A stretch of DNA of 38,590 nt, from the NCBI GenBank assembly GCA_948468985.1, contig CAOKKG010000007.1, positions 1-38,590 of the forward strand. The letters run 5' to 3'. The position numbers and the translations under genes are program-made. This document shows, piece after piece, positions 16,331-23,882 of this stretch (the first letter of the stretch is position 1; each line of letters begins with the position of its first letter). The stretch comes from an uncultured Eubacteriales bacterium (GTDB lineage Bacteria > Bacillota > Clostridia > Christensenellales > Christensenellaceae). The notes beneath the pieces are model-generated. The model was given only the letters and a program-made list of their open reading frames with translations. It searched no databases and was not told where the DNA came from.

Positions 16331-18415
16331 TTAGTCCTTTTGCAGCAGCGCCTTGGCGACGGCATGGCGGCGGTCGGATTGCGACCGCGGGCCCTCGATC
16401 ATGACGAGGACGAGCCGGTCGTCCGACATGTCCTGATACCAGGCGGCAATCCAGGCAATCTTTTTAGTCTTGTCGTCGCCCTTGAGCGCCGTGCCCGTCT
16501 TGGCGGCAAGCGTGAGGCCGGGCGTTTGCAGCGACTGCGCCGTGCCGGAGGTCACGACATGCTTGAGCGAATTCGTGAGGATGGACACGGTGTCCGCCTG
16601 CATCGCGCCCGCGATGTATACCTCCCGTGCGGCCTCGTAGAGCACCTCCTCCGCGTCCTGCGCGTCGTAGCGGCAGATCTTTAAGACGAGCCGGGGGGTC
16701 AGCATGTCGCCGCCGTTTTGGAACACGGTGTACATGCTGGCCGCCTGGATGGGTGTGACAAGCATCTCGCCGTGGCCAAAGGAGAGGTCGGACAGCATCT
16801 TGCGGGTTAGTTCCGTGCTGTCGTTTAGGAGGTTGGAGGTCGCGGTGGGCAGGTCGAACGGGACGGCCTTGCCGATGCCGATCTTCTCCATATACGGCAT
16901 AAACCGATCCTCGCCCATCTTGAGCGTGATCCAGGAGAAGTAGATGTTGTCCGAAAAGCGGATGGCCATGTCCAGGTCGAGCGGGCCGTCTGGCGTTTCG
17001 TTGCGCGTGACCGGGTCCCAGTACCACACGCCGTCCGGCTTCCACTTGTTGCCGGACACGGCATAGGGGAACACGGTGTAGCGCGTCACGACGCCGTTTT
17101 CCAGGGCGGGCGTGGCGGTGAAGGGCTTGATGATCGACCCCGGCGGGTACAGGCCGGAGGTCACGCGGTTGTAGAGCGGCTGCTTGCTCTCGGGGCTTGT
17201 GAGTTTTTGGTATTCCGCGTCCGACACGGGGAAGGAAAAGAGGTTCGGGTCATAGCTCGGAAGCGACACCATCGCTTCCACAAACCCGGTCTTGGGGTCG
17301 AGCACGAGGTCGACGCCCGTCTGCGCGGAAGAAAGCTCGGAAGCGAGCTTGTAATACGCCTTTTGCTGCATGTCGTGGTCGATCGTGAGGAACAGGTCGG
17401 CCCCATCCTGCGCCGGGGATTCATAGACCGTGCGCACAAACGCGCCGTCCGCGTCGTACAGGCGGTAGGCATAGCCGTTTTTGGGCTGTAGATAGCTGTC
17501 GTATTGCGCCTCGACGCCGACCTTGCCCACGAGGGTGGCATCGGGAAAGCCCTGTTCCGCAAGGGACGCGGCCTGTTCCTCGTTTGGCGTGGAGGCATAG
17601 CCCACGATATGCGCATACACCGCGCCGTAGGGGTAGTACCGCTGCGGCGTGAGGCTGTCCGAGTCGATATACACCCCCTCGATCGCCGCAAGCTCTGTGC
17701 GCAGGGCATTGGACAGCTTGCCCTTCGCAAAGACATAGGCCGCGACGGTGCCATAGTTGTGTTCCAATGCGGAATTGTACTTTTCGCGCACCTTGACCAT
17801 TTCCTCGTCCGTCATGCCCGTCCTTTGGGCGATGGCGTTGATCGTGGAATTGACATCCAGGCTTTCCGAGACGCGGATGGCTACCGTGTCCGCATAGTCG
17901 TTGACGGCGACGGCCGTCTTGTCCGCGGTGAAGATCTCGCCTCGCTTGCCCGCAAGGGTGGAGCGCACGATGCGGCTGCCCGCGGAAAACCCGGAAAGCA
18001 GCATGTCCTCGCTGTATTGGAGGTAGTAGCGGCCTTCCTCCTTCAGGAGGAACAGCGTGATCTCGTTTTCCACGGCAAAGTCCTCGCCGTGGTGGTATAC
18101 GATGGTGTAGGAAAGGCGGGCCTTGCCGCCCTCCACCGAGACCTCGTGCCGCGAAAAGGTGATGGCCGTGACGCCTAGGGCGTCGCAGATGGACTGGGCG
18201 TTCGAAACAAAGGTGTCCTCCCCCACGCAGCCGGCGCGTTTCCACAGGCAGGCATAGGCGGCGGCAAAGTCCTGCGACTGCATCGCCTCCACAAAGGCGT
18301 CGGCCACGGAGGATGCGGTGTTTTGCGCGGAGCATCCAGCGAGGCACAGAAGGCAGATGACGAGGGCGGCTAGGCACAGCCCCCGGAAAAAACGGGAAGT
18401 TTGTTTGGTGTTCAT
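16331..18415 (-). CDS. MecA/PBP3-like penicillin-binding lipoprotein
   Basis: Class B peptidoglycan transpeptidase of 694 residues at the outer face of the membrane. The N-terminus is a lipoprotein signal with lipobox LAGC (Cys28). Residues ~30-145 match the NTF2-like MecA_N domain, followed by a dimerisation domain (RTGMTDEEMVKVREKY, then YPYGAVYAHIVGYAS) and the transpeptidase domain with all catalytic motifs: SIIK (Ser427, Lys430), SDN (488-490) and KTG (639-641). This domain order is that of staphylococcal PBP2a (MecA) and Bacillus PBP3 (PbpC), so low beta-lactam affinity is possible but not shown. The -10 box lies six bases before the ATG, so the mRNA may be leaderless. It is divergent from yabE and not otherwise in an operon. 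Confidence 0.92.
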   Translation of the reverse strand: MNTKQTSRFFRGLCLAALVICLLCLAGCSAQNTASSVADAFVEAMQSQDFAAAYACLWKRAGCVGEDTFVSNAQSICDALGVTAITFSRHEVSVEGGKARLSYTIVYHHGEDFAVENEITLFLLKEEGRYYLQYSEDMLLSGFSAGSRIVRSTLAGKRGEIFTADKTAVAVNDYADTVAIRVSESLDVNSTINAIAQRTGMTDEEMVKVREKYNSALEHNYGTVAAYVFAKGKLSNALRTELAAIEGVYIDSDSLTPQRYYPYGAVYAHIVGYASTPNEEQAASLAEQGFPDATLVGKVGVEAQYDSYLQPKNGYAYRLYDADGAFVRTVYESPAQDGADLFLTIDHDMQQKAYYKLASELSSAQTGVDLVLDPKTGFVEAMVSLPSYDPNLFSFPVSDAEYQKLTSPESKQPLYNRVTSGLYPPGSIIKPFTATPALENGVVTRYTVFPYAVSGNKWKPDGVWYWDPVTRNETPDGPLDLDMAIRFSDNIYFSWITLKMGEDRFMPYMEKIGIGKAVPFDLPTATSNLLNDSTELTRKMLSDLSFGHGEMLVTPIQAASMYTVFQNGGDMLTPRLVLKICRYDAQDAEEVLYEAAREVYIAGAMQADTVSILTNSLKHVVTSGTAQSLQTPGLTLAAKTGTALKGDDKTKKIAWIAAWYQDMSDDRLVLVMIEGPRSQSDRRHAVAKALLQKD

Positions 18416-18421
18416 GCCTCT

Positions 18422-18449
18422 ATTATACCGGGCGGCGGGCGGTTTGCAA
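18422..18449 (-). promoter_or_regulatory. promoter of the PBP gene, abutting the start codon
   Basis: Minus strand TTGCAA (18449-18444), 16-nt spacer, TATAAT (18427-18422). Only six bases separate the -10 box from the ATG at 18415, so transcription would begin at or beside the start codon. Confidence 0.65.
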
Positions 18450-18568
18450 AGGTGTAGGGGGAAAAGTTTGCCATTGCACGGAAAAGGGCGAAAGTGGGGA
18501 ATGCATGCATGAAACGGGGGCAAAATGCATAGGGTAATTGCAGAAAAGGGCTGCGCAGGGGCAAAAAT

Positions 18569-18598
18569 TTGACAACCTTTTGCCAATCGGTATATAAT
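18569..18598 (+). promoter_or_regulatory. yabE promoter
   Basis: Perfect TTGACA (18569-18574), 18-nt spacer, perfect TATAAT (18593-18598). Downstream, at 18608-18623, lies a 7-bp inverted repeat with a two-base centre (CTTGGGTCAACCCAAG), between the expected start of the RNA and the ribosome-binding site. Confidence 0.85.
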
Positions 18599-18639
18599 TT
18601 GCGCATGCTTGGGTCAACCCAAGACGATGGAGGACGAGT

Positions 18640-20061
18640 ATGAAAAAATACGGCGAACCCGCGGGAACGCGCACGGGCAAGCGGCAGGTCAAGCGCCGCA
18701 GCCTGGGCGGACGGACGGCGGAGAACACCGCAAAGCCGGCACGGCCGGCAAAGTATGCCCCCGGCAGGGCTGTCCGCCGGGTGGGGGACGGAATTCGGGA
18801 ACTGGGCGGCAAATGCGCGGCCTGGGTGAGGGGCCTGCGCGCCCCGAAAAAGCGGAATGCGCAGGATGTAAACGAGGTGCGCGCCCTAAAAAAGGGCGCG
18901 TGGAAGCAGATCCTCCGCCGGGAGGGCAAGTTCTATGGCGGGGTGACGGCGGCCGCGGCGGCGGTGATCCTGCTCGCGGCGGTGCTATGCTCGGGCGTGC
19001 TGCTCCCGCGGGAATATGACATTTTGTTAAACGACGCGGGGCGGCTCGTCGCGGCGAGCACGACGGAAACGACGGTCGGTGCGTTTTTGGAAAAGAACGG
19101 CGTCACCTTGGGCGAGGGCGATGTGCTTGCGATGGACGAGTCCGCGCCGATCAAAGACGGGCTGGAGATCGTTATCAAGCGCGCCTTTGCGGTCAATATC
19201 ACCAAGGGCGACGAGAAGAAGAGCATCCGCATGCTGGCCGGGACGGTGCAGCAGGCGCTCGACGCGGCGGGCATCACGCTCGGCGAGCACGACGAGGTAT
19301 ACCCTGTGGCGGACACGATGATCAGTTCGGGCGGCGAGATCACGATTGTGGAGGTCGAGCAAAAGACGATCACCGAGGACGAGGTGCTCTATTATAAGGA
19401 AGTGACGAAAAACGACGCGACGCTCGCCAAAGGCAAGACCAAGGTGAGCCAGGCGGGCGAAAACGGGCTGGAGCGGCACACGATCGAGGTCGTGTATAAA
19501 AACGGCGTGGAGGTCTCGCGCAAGACGGTCAAGTCCGAGGTCGTGCGCAAGCCGGTCGATCAGGTCACGCGCATTGGCACCTATGAAGCGCCCAAGGCGA
19601 CGGAAAAGCCCAAGGACGACAACAAGAATACGAACAAGGGCGATTCCAAGCCCGCGGGCAGCACGGACTGGGGCAGCGTCAACGCGGAGGGCAAGCTCGT
19701 AAGCGTGCCCACCATTTCGCAGATCCACACGGGCAACCTGTACGAGCACAAGAAGGCGCCGGAGCCGGACGCGTCCATCATCGCCAAGACGGTGTACATC
19801 GACCATGTCACGGCCTATACCTGGACGGGGAGCCCGACGGCCACGGGGGTATACCCCAAGATGGGCACGATTGCGGCCGACCCGGCCAAGTTCCCCTATG
19901 GCACCAAGGTGTATGTCCCGGGGTATGGGTACGGACGCATCGAGGACACGGGCGGTTTCCGCGGCAAGGAGCATACGCAGTTTGACCTGTATATGGACAG
20001 CGAAGCCGATTGCCGGACCTGGGGCCGCAAACGCAATTACAAGGTATATATTTTGAAATGA
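18640..20061 (+). CDS. yabE: YabE-like cell-wall protein with DUF348, G5 and 3D domains
   Basis: Secreted or membrane-anchored wall hydrolase related to B. subtilis YabE and to resuscitation-promoting factors. Domains in order: a ~98-residue, very basic N-terminal part; one membrane segment (about 100-122, rich in Ala/Val/Leu); DUF348 repeats starting at YDILLNDAG and again at FAVNITKGDEKKSIRML; a G5 domain (about 238-310); a linker rich in Lys, Asp and Asn; and a C-terminal 3D domain with GTKVYVPGYGYGRIEDTGG and FDLYMDSEADCRTWG, which holds the conserved aspartates. The 473-residue length exceeds Bacillus YabE (437) mainly through the N-terminal extension. ATG 18640 follows GGAGGA. In Bacillus yabE directly follows tatD, then rnmV and ksgA; here tatD is 8 kb away and a nitroreductase follows. 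Confidence 0.93.
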   Translation: MKKYGEPAGTRTGKRQVKRRSLGGRTAENTAKPARPAKYAPGRAVRRVGDGIRELGGKCAAWVRGLRAPKKRNAQDVNEVRALKKGAWKQILRREGKFYGGVTAAAAAVILLAAVLCSGVLLPREYDILLNDAGRLVAASTTETTVGAFLEKNGVTLGEGDVLAMDESAPIKDGLEIVIKRAFAVNITKGDEKKSIRMLAGTVQQALDAAGITLGEHDEVYPVADTMISSGGEITIVEVEQKTITEDEVLYYKEVTKNDATLAKGKTKVSQAGENGLERHTIEVVYKNGVEVSRKTVKSEVVRKPVDQVTRIGTYEAPKATEKPKDDNKNTNKGDSKPAGSTDWGSVNAEGKLVSVPTISQIHTGNLYEHKKAPEPDASIIAKTVYIDHVTAYTWTGSPTATGVYPKMGTIAADPAKFPYGTKVYVPGYGYGRIEDTGGFRGKEHTQFDLYMDSEADCRTWGRKRNYKVYILK

Positions 20062-20075
20062 CGGAGGAAGGAAGC

Positions 20076-20585
20076 ATGGACGGGAAGGCATTTTTAGAGC
20101 TTGCCTGGGCGCGCTGTTCGGTGCGCAAATACGACGCACGGCCGGTCGAGCCGGAAAAGATGGCGGGGATCCTGGACGCGGCCAAGGCTGCGCCGACGGC
20201 GGTGAATTTTCAACCGCAGCGCCTGTATGTGGTGCAGAGCGCGGAGGGCAAGGAGCGGCTCGAGACTGCGATGAAGTTCCGCTTCGGCGCGCCGGTTCTG
20301 ATCGCGGTGTGCTATGACAAGCGCGCAAGCTGGAAACGCGGGTACGACGGGCAGGAGTTCGGCGACATCGACGCCGCAATCGTCACGACGCACATGATGC
20401 TGGTGGCGGAGGCCGAAGGCCTTTCGAGCGTGTGGATCGGGTCGTTTGACCCCAAAAAGGTGCGCGCGGCGCTGGGCGTGGAGGAGGACATCGTCCCGTC
20501 CGCCATCCTGGCCGTGGGGTATGAAGCGGCGGAGGGCGGCCACGGCGCCAAGCGGCGAGGTGAATTGCAAGTGAGCTATCGATAA
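20076..20585 (+). CDS. nitroreductase family protein
   Basis: FMN-dependent NAD(P)H oxidoreductase of the small nitroreductase family; 169 residues. The FMN-binding RCSVRKYDARPV near the N-terminus, AAKAAPTAVNFQPQR and the later GLSSVWIGSFD are family signatures. Short length and the missing helical insertion put it with the minimal, TM1586-like or BluB-distant members rather than classical NfsB. ATG 20076 has GGAGGAAGG upstream; the gene starts 14 bases after yabE ends, so it is probably co-transcribed, and is closed by a strong terminator. The substrate is unknown. Confidence 0.88.
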   Translation: MDGKAFLELAWARCSVRKYDARPVEPEKMAGILDAAKAAPTAVNFQPQRLYVVQSAEGKERLETAMKFRFGAPVLIAVCYDKRASWKRGYDGQEFGDIDAAIVTTHMMLVAEAEGLSSVWIGSFDPKKVRAALGVEEDIVPSAILAVGYEAAEGGHGAKRRGELQVSYR

Positions 20586-20601
20586 GAAGGAACAAGGCCA
20601 G

Positions 20602-20638
20602 AAGCGCCCGGGGAAGCGGATTTCCCGGGCGCTTTTTT
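20602..20638 (+). terminator. terminator after nitroreductase
   Basis: A 14-bp stem (20602-20615 with 20621-20634; one G-T pair), five-base loop, followed by a T-run to 20638. Confidence 0.9.
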
Positions 20639-20665
20639 GTGTGGGCGGGTTGCCTGCCCGGAAAG

Positions 20666-21469
20666 TCAAGCCAGCTGGAACAGCAGCTTGGTCACGAGCT
20701 GTTCCCGGTTGCGCGCCGCGATCTCATAGAGCAGGTATTCCTCGAATGCGAGGCGGCCGAGCGGGAGGTGGTGCGTTTCCGCAAATGCGAGCATACGGCG
20801 ATAGGTCGCGGGGATGGATGCGTAGGGGCCATGGTGATAGGCCACGAGATACCGCCCTGCCGGGCGGGCGACCTCCGCCCCCCGGGGACTGCCGCCGTTC
20901 ACCTGCGCATAGATGTAGGCATAGCGGTCACATTCCCCGGCGCGGATGTCGGAAAGGCAAAGCGCGCTGCACAGGATGTTGTAGGTCAAAAGGTCGCTAT
21001 CCATGACGCGCGCCCAGAAATCCGGAAAGTCGCGGCCAAACGCCTCGCTCGCGCGGTGGCTGCGCAGTCCGTATACCGCCGGGAGCTCTGTCACGAACAG
21101 TTCCCCGTCGGCCGCGGCCGCCTCGCGCATGTTTTGCAGCGCCATCTGCATGTCCGCGAGGCTGTCGGTCAGGCGGTGCAGCTCGCGTTCGGTCGCGGCG
21201 ATCTGCCGCCCGAGCAGGTCGACGAACTTTTCGGGGCTGCGCGCGTCCATATAACAGCGAATATCAGCCAGCTCCATGTTCATGCGCTGTAAATTCTGAA
21301 TATCCTCGAACACGCCGAATTGCCGCGGGGAGTAGTACCGATAGCCGTTTTCCCCGACCTTGACCGGGTGAAACAGGCCGATGCGGTCATAGTGGAACAG
21401 CGTTTCCTTCGTCGTGCGCGCGGCGCGGGCAAATTGGCCGGTCGTGAGCAATTTTTCCTCCTGCGGCAT
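20666..21469 (-). CDS. BmrR-like MerR-family regulator with effector-binding domain
   Basis: Drug-sensing activator of the BmrR type. Residues 1 to ~75 are a MerR winged helix-turn-helix (LLTTGQFARAARTTKETLFHYDRIGLF, then YRYYSPRQF), followed by a coiled-coil dimerisation helix (about 78-125) and a C-terminal GyrI-like effector-binding domain with YAYIYAQVNGG and PAGRYLVAYHHGPY, ending near LLYEIAARNREQLVTKL. Length 267 residues. The start is ATG 21469 behind AAGGAGG; the longer frame from 21511 has no ribosome-binding site. It is divergent from the second MATE exporter, whose promoter has the 19-bp MerR spacing; regulator and exporter thus probably form a drug-induced efflux module. The effector is unknown. 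Confidence 0.92.
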   Translation of the reverse strand: MPQEEKLLTTGQFARAARTTKETLFHYDRIGLFHPVKVGENGYRYYSPRQFGVFEDIQNLQRMNMELADIRCYMDARSPEKFVDLLGRQIAATERELHRLTDSLADMQMALQNMREAAAADGELFVTELPAVYGLRSHRASEAFGRDFPDFWARVMDSDLLTYNILCSALCLSDIRAGECDRYAYIYAQVNGGSPRGAEVARPAGRYLVAYHHGPYASIPATYRRMLAFAETHHLPLGRLAFEEYLLYEIAARNREQLVTKLLFQLA

Positions 21470-21501
21470 GGCGGCCTCCTTCGAACAATGGGTATGGCCC
21501 C

Positions 21502-21531
21502 AGTATAGCAAAAAAACGGGAAATTGGCCAA
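21502..21531 (-). promoter_or_regulatory. promoter of the BmrR-like gene
   Basis: Minus strand TTGGCC (21531-21526), 18-nt spacer, TATACT (21507-21502), 32 nt before the start codon. Confidence 0.65.
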
Positions 21532-21548
21532 GAAATTTTAAAAAAGTC

Positions 21549-21579
21549 TTGACTATGGGGTAACACCATCGTTTATCAT
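21549..21579 (+). promoter_or_regulatory. MerR-type promoter/operator of the second MATE gene
   Basis: TTGACT (21549-21554) and TATCAT (21574-21579) with exactly 19 bp between them. The spacer is a dyad, ATGGGGTAACACCAT (21555-21569), centred as in BmrR-type operators. It is divergent from the BmrR-like gene and thus its obvious target. Confidence 0.8.
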
Positions 21580-21592
21580 AGGTTGGTATTCG

Positions 21593-21627
21593 CCAATCGG
21601 GGGCGCGCCCTCGGCTGGACTTTTTTT
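21593..21627 (+). terminator. possible attenuator hairpin in the MATE leader
   Basis: CCA (21593-21595) and CGGGGGC (21598-21604) can pair with GCCCTCG (21607-21613) and TGG (21616-21618) across a two-base internal loop, and T7 follows at 21621-21627. It would begin within ~10 nt of the expected RNA start, 275 nt before the MATE gene. The G-T pair and tight apical loop make the stem less than ideal. Confidence 0.4.
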
Positions 21628-21902
21628 GGGCAAATCCGGCGCATGTGGCACAAAGAGGCGAGCGCGGAGTGGCCCAAGAAGCGCCCTTGCTCGGCAGACG
21701 AGCCTTCGGAAGAAGGCGCGCGGCAAGCTATAAGATGCGAACGGCGCGGAAAGCCTAAGCAGGGCCGACGACAGGATAGGCCAAAACAGGGAGACCGGAA
21801 AACCGGGCGCATGGCGCAAAGGAAAACCGGGAGTACCGATGGTTACGGCAAAAACGACCTGGTCGATGGATTCGAAAGAACCTTGGAGGGAGGAAACTCT
21901 GT
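21628..21902. other. long untranslated leader of the second MATE gene
   Basis: About 275 bases from the hairpin to the start codon. It has open frames but no family match; GGAAAACCGGG occurs twice within 40 bases (near 21795 and 21822). I see no known riboswitch consensus. Confidence 0.4.
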
Positions 21903-23300
21903 ATGGAAGAAACGATGCAGCCGGTCAATAAAATCGGCCGGAATTTCAGCTTTTGGCAGCTCATCCGCTTTGTGCTGCCGACAATGGCGACGCAACTGTT
22001 TTTGTCGATTTTCAAGACGGTGGATGACGGGCTGTTCGTGTCCAACTATGTGGGCAAGAACGCGCTCGCAGCGATCAACATCATCTTCCCGCTCACGATG
22101 CTTATGGACGGGATTATTTTCGTGTTTGCATCCGGCGGGAGCGCCGTATGTGCGCATCGGATGGGGCAGGGCAAACAGGAGGAGGCCAAGCGGTGCTTTT
22201 CCAATGTCGTGGTGATGACGCTGCTGTTCTCGGTGGGCATCGCGGGGCTGGCGCTGCTGTTCCAAAAGCCGCTGCTGCGCCTGCTTGGGGCGACCGACCT
22301 GTTGATGGCGGACTGCGTGACCTACAGCACGCTAATCTGGACGGCGAACGGCATCACGATGGTGGGGCCGATCTTTGACTATTTCTACGGCACGGCGGGC
22401 AAGCCGGTCATGAGCGTCATAAGCTCGGTCGTGAACGGTGCGGTCAACATCGTGTTCGACCTCCTGTTCATCGTGGAGCTGCGGCTTGGCGTGTTGGGCG
22501 CGGCACTTGCGACGACGATCGGCAACCTCGTGTTCAGCGGCATCGGCGTCATCTTCTATAGTCAGAAGAAGCATGAGCTATACTTTGTAAAGCCGAGCTT
22601 TGCGGAGATGCCCGGGCTGTTTTTGGAGACCTTCCGCCTTGGCATGTCGCAGTTTTTTAACCATGTGGCGATGAGCCTGTCCTCCTTTGTCGCGAACCTT
22701 GTGATGCTGAACCTCGCGGGCGAGGACGGCGTGACGGCGTATTCCGTCATCGGGTACCTGCAATACATGCTGGGGTCGATGCTGTTCGGGTTTGCGGACG
22801 GCGTCGCGCCGGTGTTCAGCTATAACTACGGCGCGAAGGACAAGCAGAAGATCAAGCGGTATTTCTGGTACGCCATACGCTTTCTGGTCGTGCTGTCCTG
22901 CGGCATCGTGGCGGTGTGCCTCATTTTCGCGTCGCCGCTTGTGAGCATCTATATCAACAAGGCGCAGGAACCGGAATTGTTCCAGATGGTGTATTCCGGT
23001 ATGCACATCTTCCCGTTCTGCTTCCTGTTTTCGGCGATCGGCATGTTCGCGCCGCGCTTCTTCTCCTCGATGGGCGATGGGAAGAGCTCTTCGTTCATCA
23101 CCTTTATGCGCAATGGCGTGCTGCTCATCGCGGCGACGGTGATCCTGCCGCAGTTCTGGGGGCTGACCGGTATATGGCTGTCCATGCCGGTGGGCGAATT
23201 TTTGGGTTTCTTGTTGACGCTGTGGGTATTCTGGCGCAACCGCGACAACTACGGATATGGCCGAAACGGCCTGGCGCTGCGCATCGACGGCAGGGATTAA
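21903..23300 (+). CDS. MATE-family efflux transporter (second copy)
   Basis: Twelve-segment multidrug/metabolite exporter, 465 residues. Recognisable features: FWQLIRFVLPTMATQLFLSIFKTVDDGLFVSNYVG at the N-terminus (matches the first MATE protein at the same place), FYGTAGKPVMS, NIVFDLLFIVELRLGVLGAALAT and DGVAPVFSYNYGAKDK. ATG 21903 is preceded by GGGAGG. It stands alone behind a MerR-type promoter shared with the divergent BmrR-like gene and a ~315-nt leader. The two MATE genes differ in regulation: the first has no MerR-type promoter. Substrate unknown; a cationic or aromatic drug is likely given the type of sensor (inference). Confidence 0.93.
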   Translation: MEETMQPVNKIGRNFSFWQLIRFVLPTMATQLFLSIFKTVDDGLFVSNYVGKNALAAINIIFPLTMLMDGIIFVFASGGSAVCAHRMGQGKQEEAKRCFSNVVVMTLLFSVGIAGLALLFQKPLLRLLGATDLLMADCVTYSTLIWTANGITMVGPIFDYFYGTAGKPVMSVISSVVNGAVNIVFDLLFIVELRLGVLGAALATTIGNLVFSGIGVIFYSQKKHELYFVKPSFAEMPGLFLETFRLGMSQFFNHVAMSLSSFVANLVMLNLAGEDGVTAYSVIGYLQYMLGSMLFGFADGVAPVFSYNYGAKDKQKIKRYFWYAIRFLVVLSCGIVAVCLIFASPLVSIYINKAQEPELFQMVYSGMHIFPFCFLFSAIGMFAPRFFSSMGDGKSSSFITFMRNGVLLIAATVILPQFWGLTGIWLSMPVGEFLGFLLTLWVFWRNRDNYGYGRNGLALRIDGRD

Positions 23301-23323
23301 CCCGCGGCGGCGGGGCAGTCGCC

Positions 23324-23352
23324 TTGCCCTTGCGCGGCGGACATGGTATACT
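23324..23352 (+). promoter_or_regulatory. promoter of the DUF896 gene
   Basis: TTGCCC (23324-23329), 17-nt spacer, TATACT (23347-23352), 28 nt before the start codon. Confidence 0.7.
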
Positions 23353-23379
23353 GTAGAAAACGCGCGAGGAGGCGAAAGA

Positions 23380-23586
23380 ATGGAAAACAAGGCGCTGGGG
23401 CGCATCAACGAGCTTGCCAAGCTGGCGCGGGAGCGGGAGCTTACGGCGGAGGAGCAGGCGGAACGGCAGGCGCTCCGCAAGGTATACCTCGCGGAATTTC
23501 GCAAGATGATGGCGGACACGCTGGACAACACCTATATCCAGTATCCCGACCAGTCCAAGGTCAAGCTGCAGCGGAAAAAGAAATGA
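23380..23586 (+). CDS. DUF896 (YnzC-like) small protein
   Basis: A 68-residue, charged, soluble protein. INELAKLARERELTAEEQAERQALRKVYLAEFR is the two-helix hairpin of the DUF896/YnzC family, and the C-terminal half (NTYIQYPDQ, then basic KLQRKKK) matches the flexible tail. In Bacillus ynzC is an SOS-operon gene of uncertain role; here no SOS genes are adjacent. The start is ATG 23380 behind GAGGAGG; an in-frame extension into the MATE gene is rejected. The gene has its own promoter and terminator. Confidence 0.92.
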   Translation: MENKALGRINELAKLARERELTAEEQAERQALRKVYLAEFRKMMADTLDNTYIQYPDQSKVKLQRKKK

Positions 23587-23591
23587 ACGCA

Positions 23592-23629
23592 CAAAAAAAA
23601 AGGAAGGCCCCCGGGGCCTTCCTTTTTTA
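23592..23629. terminator. strong terminator after DUF896 gene
   Basis: A near-perfect palindrome AGGAAGGCCCC / GGGGCCTTCCT (23601-23611, 23613-23623) flanked by A9 and T6 runs; can act in both directions. Confidence 0.9.
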
Positions 23630-23882
23630 GTGGGCAGAAATTTCCGAAAAGCATGCGCCGAGAAGTCTCGCGGAAAGGGAGAGGGGAGAGTTTCCAGGCA
23701 TGCCTTGCGCAGGGGTATGCGGCGAGGGGAGGGGAAGTCTCTTTCGGGCAGGGCGGGGTAAAATCTTGTTCGCGGAACGCCTGTTCGGATGCTTGGAACG
23801 GATGGGCAAGGCGTGTTGACGGCGCATTCCGATGCATTGGACAGGTTGGGTTTTATGGAAGGATGCGAAGAAGCCCCCTCCC
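23630..23882. other. intergenic, nothing recognised
   Basis: About 250 bases between the DUF896 terminator and the end of the next gene on the minus strand. Purine-rich on the plus strand, with no gene, RNA or clear terminator for the minus-strand gene. Confidence 0.4.

Noticed and set aside
21583..22215. 210-codon plus-strand frame across the MATE leader and start
   Set aside because: Overlaps the MATE gene in another frame, starts with TTG without a ribosome-binding site, and is Arg/Lys-rich without similarity. A short leader peptide at its start cannot be excluded but is not supported.
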